From Ectobius pallidus (Eukaryota > Arthropoda > Insecta > Blattodea > Ectobiidae): DNA of 64,000 nt. Below the pieces are notes generated by a model. That model saw only the letters and a list, made by a program, of their open reading frames with translations. It was not told where the DNA came from and did no database searches. The translations under genes were made by a program, and so were the position numbers. Numbering within the stretch: the first letter of the stretch is position 1; each line of letters begins with the position of its first letter. The stretch lies in the NCBI GenBank assembly GCA_964059195.1, contig CAXKWD010000005.1, positions 92,083,882 to 92,147,881 on the forward strand, given 5' to 3'. Below, in pieces: positions 13,601-22,025 of this stretch.

Positions 13601-14672
13601 TGATATACTATTACTAGCAGGTGTCTGAGGCTTCCCCTGTGTTTATTAGTTCAATTGTTAGTTGTCTTTTAAATAATTTTTATCTAACACTTACACTAAA
13701 TCAATCCCAATCAATTTTCATATTGTATGTGTTTTTTTTTCTTTCTTTCTTTCTTTAGTTGTATTAGTGGTTTAAATATTTTTAGTATTACATTAAATAT
13801 CTAATAGTAGTGTTGTAAAACTGGGGTAAATAGTAGAAGAGAATATTTTAATTGGGCAATGAGCCTGTTATATTCTCAACATATTAAATAAATAAGTAAT
13901 CAATTAAATCAATTAATAATAAAAAAAAGCTAAAAATATGGCTTCAAGGTACAATTAACAATTAGAAAGCACCATCTGGCAAAAAACGACCTCAGATTCG
14001 AGTTCTCTGGCCCCAAAAAGTCTCGTATAGTGAGTTATGTCTAGAACGATCAATGTTTTCCCCATTTAGACCTACATTCATTATCCCCTGCCATCCATCT
14101 GTGTAAAAAAAAACTCAGGTCTTTGCATGCCGTTATGTTGTAAAGAAATTAATCAAGCAGAGTGAGCTTAAAAAATTGAAGCAATTGAAAAATTGATACT
14201 TTATGTTGAAAAAAAAAAGTCTATTTCAGCGATGCTGTTCTTTTCTGGTTTTTATGAAAGCAGAACAAAGCCACCTGAAATTCATTTTACAATTGAAATA
14301 TTTTAGTGAAAACTGATACTTAAATAATGCAGAATATCATGTTTTCTGTAAGTTTTTCACTTATAACTCACAATGAAAGCAAAAATTAAAAATCCAGCTT
14401 CAAAGTGGATTTGGACGTCTTTCAGTCCATCTATGTTAAAAAATGTCAGATCTCCGTGTTTCCTAGATTTGGCTGGGAGTCACACACAGACAAACAGAAA
14501 GGCAAACACTTCTTATTATATAGATGGTCTTACCAATAGGTCTTGGAAGATGAGGCTGAAAAGCTAACCAGTTCTTAAGAATACTGAGATTCTGTTCCAG
14601 AGTACTGGGCTTCTCAGATATTTCAGCCACAATCAGATTCAGCTGCTTGTTGTTTGGTCCATACAAAGTCAT
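1229..14672 (-). CDS. CRAL-TRIO lipid-binding protein, alpha-tocopherol transfer protein-like (6 exons)
   Basis: Exons in transcript order: 14672-14534, 10415-10256, 7329-7077, 5095-4985, 3689-3587, 1389-1229. Lengths 139, 160, 253, 111, 103 and 161 sum to 927 bases: 308 residues plus TAG. All introns are GT..AG and phases match at each join. Residues about 15-75 form the helical CRAL-TRIO N domain (DDQILSVFLRGCK, then an YYTGRAAVPELFSNRDP stretch). Residues about 95-255 are the lipid-binding domain, with YPQRLKEIHVFNAP and the late PKEYGG motif. The tail GAFRTLDID is typical of insect family members, and 308 residues is the usual size. By family, it is a cytosolic carrier of hydrophobic ligands (vitamin E, retinoids or similar); the ligand here is unknown. 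The start is the only ATG that precedes the conserved N domain in exon 1. Promoter and UTRs were not located. Confidence 0.92.
1480..1800. repeat. degraded dispersed repeat
   Basis: The stretch with TTTCATACAAAAACTACTCA and the following AATTAAGCTGAAATGTTGCA resembles the short, non-coding ends of insect LINE/SINE families. No second copy was identified here, so the call rests on texture only. Confidence 0.3.
2110..2645 (+). repeat. dispersed repeat family R-A, copy 1
   Basis: Begins in a TGTCTGTCTTTCTGTCTGTC run and continues with CTGAAATTTTAAACATAGGT and GGAACTCGAATCTGAGGTCG. The same order recurs inverted at 13975-14525, and partly at 44640-44850, with clear divergence. No coding potential. 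It lies in the last intron of the CRAL-TRIO gene. Confidence 0.7.
3587..3689 (-). CDS. CRAL-TRIO gene, exon 5
   Basis: Acceptor TTCCAG|TTCTA, donor TATG|GTAATT. Encodes the closing part of the lipid-binding domain with PREDLPKEYGG. Ends in phase 1. Confidence 0.92.
4523..4916. mobile_element. TA-inserting inverted-repeat element (pogo/Tigger-like MITE)
   Basis: The ends CAGTCAAGCCTGCCTAAATG and the complement of TTTAGGCAGGTTTGACTG are inverted repeats, flanked on both sides by TA (4521-4522, 4917-4918). Inner sequence also mirrors (GGCCACC / GGTGACC). 394 bp with no transposase, so non-autonomous. It lies in the intron downstream of exon 4. Confidence 0.75.
4985..5095 (-). CDS. CRAL-TRIO gene, exon 4
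   Basis: Acceptor TTTCAG|GAAGC, donor ACAGG|GTAAGA. 37 codons with YPQRLKEIHVFNAPPFVDW, a signature strand of the domain. Confidence 0.92.
5161..5631. mobile_element. foldback MITE with ~210-bp arms
   Basis: The left arm begins TACAGGGAGACCCAATGAAG; the right arm reads as its complement, ending CATTGGGCCTCCCTGTA. The arms stay alignable inward through the GCCATCTGTGGCTATC and GGCCACCATTGTTG segments, leaving a small centre. Ends plus TA suggest Tc1/mariner-type insertion. Non-coding; it would form a long hairpin in the intron between exons 3 and 4. Confidence 0.8.
5868..7035. repeat. composite SINE-like repeat with internal ~150-bp tandem units
   Basis: Order: a conserved end (AGGTAAACTGATGTAACAAA), a tRNA-like segment in minus orientation at 5965-6055 with box B GGTTCAAATCC on the minus strand, a linker, then about five ~145-160-bp units (anchors near 6287, 6432, 6587, 6733, 6893). 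A terminal part is rich in CAGACAGACGGACAGACA. A second copy at 41942-42625 has the same order with one unit. Non-coding. Confidence 0.75.
6200..6960. repeat. tandem array, about five units of ~150 bp
   Basis: Each unit contains the sequence ACTAAATT-GG-ATTACTCCGG, then CCGATTT, then AATAGACGTCTTCCCATGGA, then an ACCAAGTTTCAT-like block and CGTATTTGAGTTA. Units differ by scattered substitutions and small indels, so the array is not recent. Confidence 0.8.
7077..7329 (-). CDS. CRAL-TRIO gene, exon 3
   Basis: Acceptor TGTGTAG|GAAC, donor GCCCAG|GTAAGT. Encodes the first half of the lipid-binding fold (NIYPLPHLTPDG, IYLFDLQDVVL). Ends in phase 0. Confidence 0.92.
7614..7644. repeat. (TTA)n microsatellite
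   Basis: Uninterrupted TTA repeats after a TGTTGTTG run. Confidence 0.9.
7645..8903. other. intronic AT-rich sequence
   Basis: Part of the CRAL-TRIO intron between exons 2 and 3. Contains an (ATTT)n run at 8264-8294. No coding or RNA gene seen. Confidence 0.5.
8904..9153. mobile_element. small inverted-repeat element
   Basis: GGGCAAAGAGAGTTAAGTCC near the left end faces its complement GGACTTAACTCTCTTTGCCC-like sequence at 9125-9145. About 250 bp, non-coding. Target duplication not resolved, so the type is open. Confidence 0.55.
9286..9653. mobile_element. non-autonomous hAT-type element
   Basis: Starts CAGGGCCGGC and ends TAACCCTG. Flanked by a perfect 8-bp duplication TTCATACC at 9278-9285 and 9654-9661, which fits hAT insertion. 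368 bp and no transposase. Confidence 0.8.
10256..10415 (-). CDS. CRAL-TRIO gene, exon 2
   Basis: Acceptor TTACAG|ATGAC, donor TTCT|GTGAGT. Encodes the core of the CRAL-TRIO N domain (FLRGCKHNVERTK). Ends in phase 2. Confidence 0.92.
10570..11221. mobile_element. hAT-type element with TAGGC-rich body
   Basis: Ends TAGACCTGGGATTTTA and, at the right, its near complement TTAAAATTCCAGGTCTA. Flanks GTGATCAG and ATGATCAG are an 8-bp duplication with one mismatch. The body repeats short TTTTAGGCAC / AAATAGGC blocks. Non-coding; lies in the intron between exons 1 and 2 of the CRAL-TRIO gene. Confidence 0.7.
11470..11735 (+). mobile_element. tRNA-derived SINE (family S1)
   Basis: Box A-like TCTAGTGGTTAACA, box B-like GGTTTGATACC, then a body with GGCCGTGGGAGTCTGCATTC and CCCAATCCTGCCATCTGCCC. 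Other copies: 17925-18235 (minus) and 54603-54910 (plus). Confidence 0.75.
11756..12234. mobile_element. TA-inserting inverted-repeat element (pogo/Tigger-like)
   Basis: The left end CAGTAAACTCTCGATAATTC and the right end, complement of TTTATCGAGAGATCACTG, are inverted; TA lies on both sides (11754-11755, 12235-12236). A second internal match is CATAATTCGGACAG. 479 bp, no intact transposase. Confidence 0.75.
12535..12665 (+). mobile_element. tRNA-derived SINE fragment
   Basis: CTGGTTCAAACCCAATGC matches a tRNA box B, preceded by a tRNA-like CCTCGGACTTGCATTCTGGA. The 3' body has decayed. Confidence 0.5.
12840..12905. repeat. end fragment of the composite repeat
   Basis: AATCAGGTAAACTGATGTAA and TTTTGTTTAATCAGTTATAA are nearly identical to the left ends at 5868 and 41942. 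Only this end is present. Confidence 0.7.
12925..13110 (+). pseudogene. C-terminal remnant of a non-LTR retrotransposon ORF
   Basis: One frame reads RPEGKRPCGRPRRRWEDNI, then DLREVGFARNDWMVLAQNR and a VEWRAQ end followed by a stop. This is the common C-terminal tail of insect LINE ORF2 proteins. Upstream parts are missing, consistent with 5' truncation. It lies in the intron between exons 1 and 2 of the CRAL-TRIO gene. Confidence 0.7.
13975..14525 (-). repeat. dispersed repeat family R-A, copy 2 (inverted)
   Basis: CGACCTCAGATTCGAGTTCT and the tail ACACACAGACAAACAGAAAG are the complement of parts of 2110-2645. It ends only a few bases from the exon 1 donor at 14534. Confidence 0.7.
14534..14672 (-). 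CDS. CRAL-TRIO gene, exon 1
   Basis: Starts at ATG 14672-14670 (MTLYGPNNKQ) and ends at the donor G|GTAAGA, phase 1. Encodes residues 1-46. Confidence 0.85.
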
Positions 14673-14749
14673 GATGTTCCTTTTTTTTTCTGTAATGTAA
14701 AATATCATCATCAACGTAATTAAACTTTCCTAGATCAGCATAAATTCGC

Positions 14750-15175
14750 TGGTTACTCCTGTCACTCAGGTTGGATCTGGGGTGTTATATGGAATCCTAT
14801 AATCCCTATGTTGGGGTGAAGGGCCTCCAAGTGGAGGTTTCTGTTCCCTATTTGAATTTTGTTTTGCTTATTTTATGAGAGGGCAGAGGGCAGGTGGTAA
14901 GCTCATCACCTCTCAACCCCTCTCCGGAAACTAAGGTATTACTTGGACATGAATGGGCTGAGAAATTTTGTCCAGAGGCTCTAATTTAGGGTTGGAGTTC
15001 TTTTACATGCTGTAAATCTACGACATGGGCCCCCCAGCTTAAAGTCCCTTCTGGAGAACTCCGTGCCCAGGATTTTTACGTCTTGAAAAACCCATCGACT
15101 GTGATCTTGATCTTCGGATCTAGAGGCAGGCCCACTACCTCCAGACCACCGCGGCCGATTGTCATGCAGTTAGTC
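14750..15175 (-). repeat. SINE-like repeat, minus orientation
   Basis: GC-rich relative to its surroundings, with GCCGCGGTGGTCTGGAGGTA at its minus-strand start, which looks like a decayed tRNA head. Only one copy seen in the window. Confidence 0.45.
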
Positions 15176-15989
15176 TCTCATTACTCCTATTGAGGTGGTT
15201 ACAAATCCCGTTTGGATCAAATTGTGGAAGTTTCTCTCTCAAAATTTGTATAAAGAAGAATCTCAGACTCACGTCACCATCTCTTCCTTGTCATCACTGT
15301 CACCTTGCTGAAGGCAAGGAAAAACAACTTTTTTTCATTTTAATTCCCAAAAAACACCAATGCCCTTTTTTATGTAAAATTCTAGGAATAAACTTGAGAA
15401 TAGAACATACTCTTAAATTTATATCTGTAGACGTTACTCGATTTCATAGTTTTAGATACCGTTACTGTTCTTATGACTGAAAATTTGATGAGTATTTTCA
15501 TTGTAAAATGGTTTTTCAGGGTGAAAATACCAGCAGTTAACAGGAAGCCAATGTTTGTGTTTGCATAAGTATTTTTTTGTATGTAGAACATTTAACAGGC
15601 ATGCTAATTAAAATAGGTTACCTCAAAAAGAGCCAATTCTATCCAGTTTGACTATAAGTTTATATCCAGTCTTTAGTATAAAGGTGCAGTCAACAGCTGC
15701 GATAATTTTCTTAACCAATATTATAGTCTGTTAGCATTTTTAAATTAAACATAATACCATATGAATTTCAAGTCCACTTGTATATAATCAGCTTTGCAAT
15801 ATCCTGACATGAAGCATTCTCTAACTTTGAAAATCAATCACTGTTAATGAAGAACTTCATGAGAGTTGGTTCAAGAGAGGTCAGTTATCATATCACCAAT
15901 CTGAGATTTTAATATTTATTCACTATTACGGTTTATAATATAATGTTTAGACTTATATTATAGTCTCCTGTTCTTAAAAACTGTTTTTC
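15176..15989. other. AT-rich intergenic, no gene seen
   Basis: Upstream of the CRAL-TRIO gene, so its promoter may lie here or nearer 14750. No recognisable element. Confidence 0.4.
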
Positions 15990-16868
15990 CTTAATGTTTA
16001 TTATTATTATTATTATTATTATTTTTATTTTTATTATTATTATTATTATTATTTCTTTTTTTTCTTCTTCTTTATTTCCTTTATCAGCATGCCTCATTAC
16101 CGTGGTAATATTACATGCATCACATAACCTATTTACATTAGAATATTAGATATACATTAATACATATTACATTATTACATTTTTCAAATTTGTACGTTAC
16201 ACATTTCTTAATGTTCTAGTGAAACTGTTCACTTGTCCTTTCTTTAAACCTTATCATATACTATTGATCTTATGTATTTCTTGAAGTGTCTTAAGTATTT
16301 TTTTATAAAATCTTTCTTTTGCACTGGCCATGTTCCTCCAACTTTAAGTATTTCTTCTTTCAATGTTTTTCTTGCTTCTTGCTGCGTTTCACAGTCGTAC
16401 AATAGATGATCCACTGTCTGTGTTGCTTTCCGACAGGGACAGTTCGAATCGTTGGCGATTCCTATGTGATAGAGTTGTGATTTGTTCTTTCCATGTCCAG
16501 TAACTATTGCAGAAAACTCTGATGATATGTCAAATTTAAGTTTTGATCTTTCTCTAACAGATGGGAAGAACTCCTTACAGGTGGCTCCTTTAGTTGTGCT
16601 GTTCCATTCAGTCTGCCATTTAGTAGTTCCTTCTTCTTTTATCTGGGTAATAACTGACGATTTGGGTTTTTTTGTATAATCAATGGTTCCACTGGTTCCT
16701 GTCGCAGCTTCCTTCGCCAATCTATCCGCCATTTCATTGCCATGGTTTCGAACATAGGCTTTTATCCAGCCGAAGTGTACCGTCCACTTTTGTTCCCGGA
16801 GTTTTCTTATTTTTTCTCTTATTTGTGATATTATGTAACCCTGCTTAAAGTTGTTTTTGAGTAAATCC

Positions 16869-16880
<12 letters not shown>
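15990..16880 (-). mobile_element. 5'-truncated non-LTR retrotransposon, RNase H end
   Basis: Minus-strand ORF about 16876-16244. It opens with an RNase H C-terminal part (WTVHFGWIKAYVRNHGNEMADRLAKEA), whose DRLAKEA aspartate is the last catalytic position. It continues with a cysteine motif (CPCRKATQTVDHLLYDC) common downstream of RNase H in I/R1-type insect elements. The 3' side is an (AAT)n-like tract (TTA repeats at about 16000-16052 on the plus strand). The front (endonuclease, reverse transcriptase) is absent, and a TTA tract at 16877-16907 abuts the break. Confidence 0.75.
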
Positions 16881-16907
<27 letters not shown>

Positions 16908-17924
16908 GGGGAGGTTTAACCGACTTGCCTGGTTTGTCCTGCTTCCAGCTCAAAAAATTTGGTCACCCTAATTGGCTACATTTTGTAGTAAGTTATATAG
17001 ATATATAGTACCTTAATTGCATTCCATATTGTGCTTGCCTGTATTCTGGGATTTCAGCACATAATAAATGTTCTAGACGAAAATGATTAGAAAATAAAAT
17101 CAGTGTATTGTGATTAATATTGTTGATATAAAAGATATTGCAATTATCAGACAAGAACTACAGAAAACTCTTTTCCTTTGGCGGTAAATCAAAAGTCTTT
17201 CACAGTCACATCCCAATCTCTAATGTAGGTACCATATTAAAGGTACAGAGCTATTAGCACATAAAAACTTTCCTCATAATTAAACCCATCAATAAATCCA
17301 TATAATGCATATTCGACACATAGAAAAGCTCTTTAGTCTTATAGTAATTATATTGTTTGTAGTGATTCATCCTCTTACATTCGTTTGTCTCCACTTAGCT
17401 AATGTCATCAGGTATAATACATTTCTTCCTCTTACTTACCCATACTAAACCCATACCAGTACTAGTGAATAAAGGAAACACTTATGTGGTTATGTAGAAG
17501 AACTTGCTTGGAGTGTTTACAGAATAAATTACCAGTACCTGTTACGTGAAAGAGAGCTGTTGCACAATGAAATTACAAGTCATCATAGAAAAAAAAATTA
17601 TCACTTAGGCTACTTACTTCTTTGACCAAACAAATAAATTAATGAAGTTGCCTTGTGCACGCTACACTTGCAGTAAAATAGTACCTGGCTTAGAAATTTA
17701 AACTGAAGAGAAAGAAGATTCAAAAGTGTTTGTCTCATACACTGTCACTGGGCAATAACAAAGATAAAAACAGATTACTCATAATGTTGTAAGCTTGCAT
17801 AATGTATTATCTAGTGCTGCAATCTTAATATACATTTCACACATAATATTTACAATATACTTGCCCAACTTGAAAAGAAGGAAGATGCATATCAAATCCT
17901 TTATCTAACTAAACTAAACTTCAT
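16881..17924. other. AT-rich intergenic, no gene seen
   Basis: Starts with a (TTA)n tract. No coding signal; two TACCAGTA-type sites near 17453 and 17530 are noted under findings. Confidence 0.4.
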
Positions 17925-18235
17925 TGTGCCCTGAAGGAACTATGCTTGCCATCTGACCGCTGTGTCATCTACCATAGGCAGATGGCAGGATTGGGGGCAC
18001 GTGGTTAGCATGCCAACACCCACAGCTGTCAGTGCTGGTTTTTGTGACTGGAACTGCTACTTCTTAATCAAGTAGCACCTCAGTTTGAATAAGGAGGCTG
18101 AGTGCACCCTGTTCCAGATCTCCCTACCTAAGAATAATCCAAGGAGGTACCAAGATCAAACCTGGGCCTGTAGACCAGTAACCAGCTACGCTAACCACGA
18201 GACCATGCAGGTGGTCATTATCTTTATCTGCATAT
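17925..18235 (-). mobile_element. tRNA-derived SINE (family S1), minus copy
   Basis: On the minus strand it reads tRNA head (TCGTGGTTAGCGTAGCTGG, box B TTTGATCTTGG), then the S1 body with CCAATCCTGCCATCTGCCTA. Aligns with 11470-11735 and 54603-54910. Confidence 0.75.
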
Positions 18236-20279
18236 GGTAACATCCCATTTTTAAAGAATACCCTGTAAAGGTAGAGCCCTAAATTGCTGAAACAAATCTA
18301 ACTTGACAGGTGTGAGAAAAAAGAAGCCAGATCCATCTCGAAGAACTGGAAAAATAGAGGAATTTCCTCACTATCAGTTTCTAAAAGAAGTATGATTTAT
18401 TGATATTGTTTACGATATAATCAGTGATATTGATCTACTTAACTTTTGCTTCTGATTTCTTAAATTTTCTTGAGTCTCCTGCTCTTTGAGTTAAAGCAGG
18501 AAAAATAAGGATACCCGATCCACAGGGTGTATTGAGTCCCAGTTGTGTTGCCGTCCTGTATCTTACCATACGTGTTTTTTCTCAGGTGTTAGAGACCTTT
18601 TGCCAAAGACTGATCAAAGTACATTTTTGGAATCCTATTGAGAGCTGTTCTCTTCACATGATCATACCATTTCAGTTTACTCATTTCTGATGTATCTAAC
18701 AAGCTCTTTTCCCAGGGATGTAAGAGAGGAGAAATCATGTATAATGCATTACCCCCCTCCATATCAGCCTACTGTACTGGTTTGTGAATTGTAGGGAAAG
18801 GGCTGATTATATCTTAGCCAAAAGGTCCTCCCTTAATTCCATCACATGCACTTAAATCGATAGGAGGAGGTAAAGGAAATCACTCCGTGAGGCACACTTT
18901 TACATTTCTGTCCTACATATGGGTGCGTAATTCCTAAGAAAGGGGAGATGTAAAACTACGAGTCAGGAAAATAAAATAAAACTTATCACTGTTGTACATA
19001 GTCGTAATTGATAGGAAGAAAAGTGAAAGACGAGAACAAAATACTGGTAAATAAGTAAAAATACACACAGATTAACACTTAAATTTGTGACTCAATTTCT
19101 GATGTAATCTAAAACACCACATTCATCTGCAAAGAAAACAGTTAACCCCATAATTAGGGCCATAGTTCATGGCTTGTACCGGTACTTTATTCTGTAATTT
19201 TATCAAAAAATTATATTTCTCTTCCAAATTATTTTCTATCATTTTATTACAAATGGAAAATAAACTGTTTCCTACAGACTATGTTATTCATTTAACAGTT
19301 AATAAAACAAAAAGACCAAAATAAAAAAAGCAGGTACTTTCAGATACATATAAATGTTTAATATTTCATCCTATGAGTTTAGACAGCTCTGACTACCCAT
19401 TCACCATCTAATATGAGCTTTTCAGTACTCACCACTCACCAGTCTTACTCTATATGGCAAAGTGATGGCTGGTCATGATATGTAAGTTTACTCAGCAACT
19501 TAAGTAATGTCAGAGTGTGCTGTACAATAAGAAAAGTAAACCTTGTATTCCATTCATATCCATTACTACATCTAACATCTTTCTCTTTCTCTCTCTTGTT
19601 GCAACAGGAAAAATCCTACAATTTTAAGAAGGAAACAAGAACATACTAATTATTATGACATTGACCTACAAGCATTGAGGTTGCTGTTCTTTCCTACTTT
19701 TTTGTCATAATAACAGCATTAACATGTATTACTAATAATAATATTATTGATAACAATAGTAATATTATTAATAATGTAAATTTTTATAATTTTCATTATT
19801 ATAGGCCAACTATTTTTCTTGTTATTGTAAGCTTCCTTCTGCCATCAAAATATACAATCAAAATGCAATTATTACTAGGGCCCGGATTTTTAGGTTTATA
19901 TATAGGCCTACCCTGTTTAGGTTTTTTAAACATATTAAAATGGTTTTATTTTAGTTTTTTACCATTTTCAGACTGTTTTTTTTATTATTCTCACTTTAAT
20001 AAGTACATGTTACAATAAACACATTAAAACAAATATATTAATAATTAATTTTAATTTTACCTACAGTTTCCATGGTTCTGAACTACAGGAACACATTTTG
20101 CTCAATTTTCAAAAATTTATAATTTATAGAACAATTAATTTTAGAATTACCCCTGACACTTCCATATAAACTCAATAAGAACTTTTGTCAATCAGCAACT
20201 TTTAGAATCCTTTACTTTTATTGTTTTGCTGGAGCAACCACTGTGAATAAACTGCAAGTGTAAGCTCCATAAGTATGCC
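18236..20279. other. AT-rich intergenic, no gene seen
   Basis: No ORF of interest and no repeat I can name. The last bases before 20280 (ATGCC) are the target duplication of the BEL element. Confidence 0.4.
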
Positions 20280-20764
20280 TGTAACTTTATACATAAAGTT
20301 AGAAAAATTTCTGAACTTATTTTAATCTACAAATTTCTGAATGTATTTTAATGTTTAGAAATGAATTCTAGATTTTAGAATAAATCCATAAACATAACTC
20401 AAACGGACTAATTTATGAAAGCACTTTTCAAGGTATCTTAAATTAACCATAGTCTTGAAGTGCCCATCTTGACTTTAAGCACCCATGGAGATATCGATTG
20501 TAGCTCATATCAAGATATCGATCTCTATAATTCATTAAATAACATAAACGTTCTTTATATTCTTAGGAAAGATTTCATATGATAAAATACTAAAGTAATT
20601 TTCTTTAGCTTTTCAGATATTCGTTATTCAATTAGATCGTCTGCCTTGCATTTAGAAGCCTCTAGAAACTTCTAGACGAGCTTCTCTATGATTTTTGAAA
20701 GCACTCACTTTTGTAATGGAGGGGAGTGAAAGGTCTTCTGTTTGACCGTTTGTCATTCCAACTA

Positions 20765-21010
20765 TAACCGTCTTACGAGACGCCTCATTCTTCTACAATT
20801 GTCTTACGAGACGCTACATTGAAGCATAAGTCGCCGTATGGTACGCTTCGACGCCAAGTCGCAGTACACCCAAGTTCAAGACGCCGAGTCGCAGAGCAAC
20901 ATGTACCAGGCAGCTTCATCAAAATGGCTAAATACTTCGTAAACCACAACGTATGCTAATCTACGCATACTACATTCAACTACGCATACTACACATTCAA
21001 ACAAGAAGTC
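20765..21010 (+). promoter_or_regulatory. short direct repeats in the LTR, possible enhancer block
   Basis: GTCTTACGAGACGC occurs twice, a GACGCC(A/G)AGTCGCAG pair follows, then CTACGCATACTACA twice. The block is far richer in CpG than the rest of the LTR. It precedes the TATA-like site by about 150-400 bp, as a U3 enhancer would. The function is inferred. Confidence 0.45.
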
Positions 21011-21159
21011 AACCGCCACGCAGCGCAGAAGACGAGTTAGCAGCCTCACTAGAACGTCTACACTTGCAACTCAAGCTTCATTATTTTGGAGGTCCAGATC
21101 AGACCATTCACGCCGCCTCCAAAGTTGAGTAATATACTTTACATTATCGTAATTCAGAG

Positions 21160-21166
21160 TATATAA
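21160..21166 (+). promoter_or_regulatory. candidate LTR TATA box
   Basis: TATATAA in the second half of the LTR. The RNA start would fall about 25-35 bp downstream; no firm initiator was chosen. Confidence 0.35.
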
Positions 21167-21642
21167 TTATAGAGTCGTTGGCATCTATTGCGAGACTCTC
21201 TTTTCTTATTTAGATTCAAGTATATAATATACTTTTGCCACCAAATAAGGCAGTCCCATTTTGCTACAATATAAACTGTAATTTCTGAATATACAAATTG
21301 GTTTGGAATTTATGGGCAAACAGCCAATTCCATTTTTTCTAGAGACAGCACAGTCAGCTGATCTTGTTTGAGCTTAATGCGCTACTTTCTAACCTTTAAT
21401 TTTAACTCAAAATAGAGTTTGTATGAGTCGAAGTAAAATTCTTATTTAAAGATATTGTCAATTTATTGTATATTTCTACTACTTCAAAATATATAATTAG
21501 TGTTCTCTTCTATGTTTGTTGTGCCATTTCAACTGAATCACCCATATACAGTCCACAACCAGAGATCCTTAGTTTCCTTTATGTTTGTCCTTATTTTAGT
21601 TTACTTTGTTCTATGTAAAAACCTTACATAAGTTTTCTCTTG

Positions 21643-21793
21643 GTCCTCATCAGGGCCGGATCTATTTTCTGCCCTTCAACAGGGCTGGATGTATTTCCTG
21701 TTCCTTAACATAGCAGATTACATATTTGCTGGTTCTTGCCGAGCAGAATTCATATTTTCTGACTCTCAGCGAACCTTATTCACTTTTTCTGCA
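21643..21793 (+). repeat. degenerate ~31-bp tandem repeats in the BEL leader
   Basis: About five units share an AGGGC(C/T)GGAT-like front and an ATTTTCTG-like end (ATTTTCTGC, ATTTCCTGT, ATTTGCTGG, ATTTTCTGA, TTTTTCTGC). They sit between the 5' LTR and gag. TGGTCCTCATCAGGGCCG at 21641 could be a tRNA primer site because it begins TGG, but it lies 12 bases from the LTR. Confidence 0.5.
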
Positions 21794-22025
21794 TCCTGAT
21801 GCTTTCCTTTCTTGAATGGCATAACATTAAACTGTACTTTGTAAATGTTTATGTTTATTCAATGCTAATACAACTTGGTGATTTCACAGATATCAATTAC
21901 TGTAAAATCAAGAGAGTACCTGCGCTCTCAAAGCTGTGTCTGGCCTGTCGGACTACAACAGCTATTTCAGCATATTGTAAGGTAAGTGACAGTTATCCAC
22001 ACACACTGCCCACCCTGTTAGCACC

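Larger units (their letters stand above)
20280..21628 (+). repeat. 5' LTR of the BEL element
   Basis: Same length and sequence as 29816-31164 as far as compared. Contains a CpG-rich block with short direct repeats at about 20765-21010 and a TATA-like TATATAA at 21160-21166. Confidence 0.95.

Noticed and set aside
21641..21658. Firm primer-binding site for the BEL element
   Set aside because: Starts TGG but lies 12 bases from the LTR, and I could not match a specific tRNA 3' end; kept only as a candidate.
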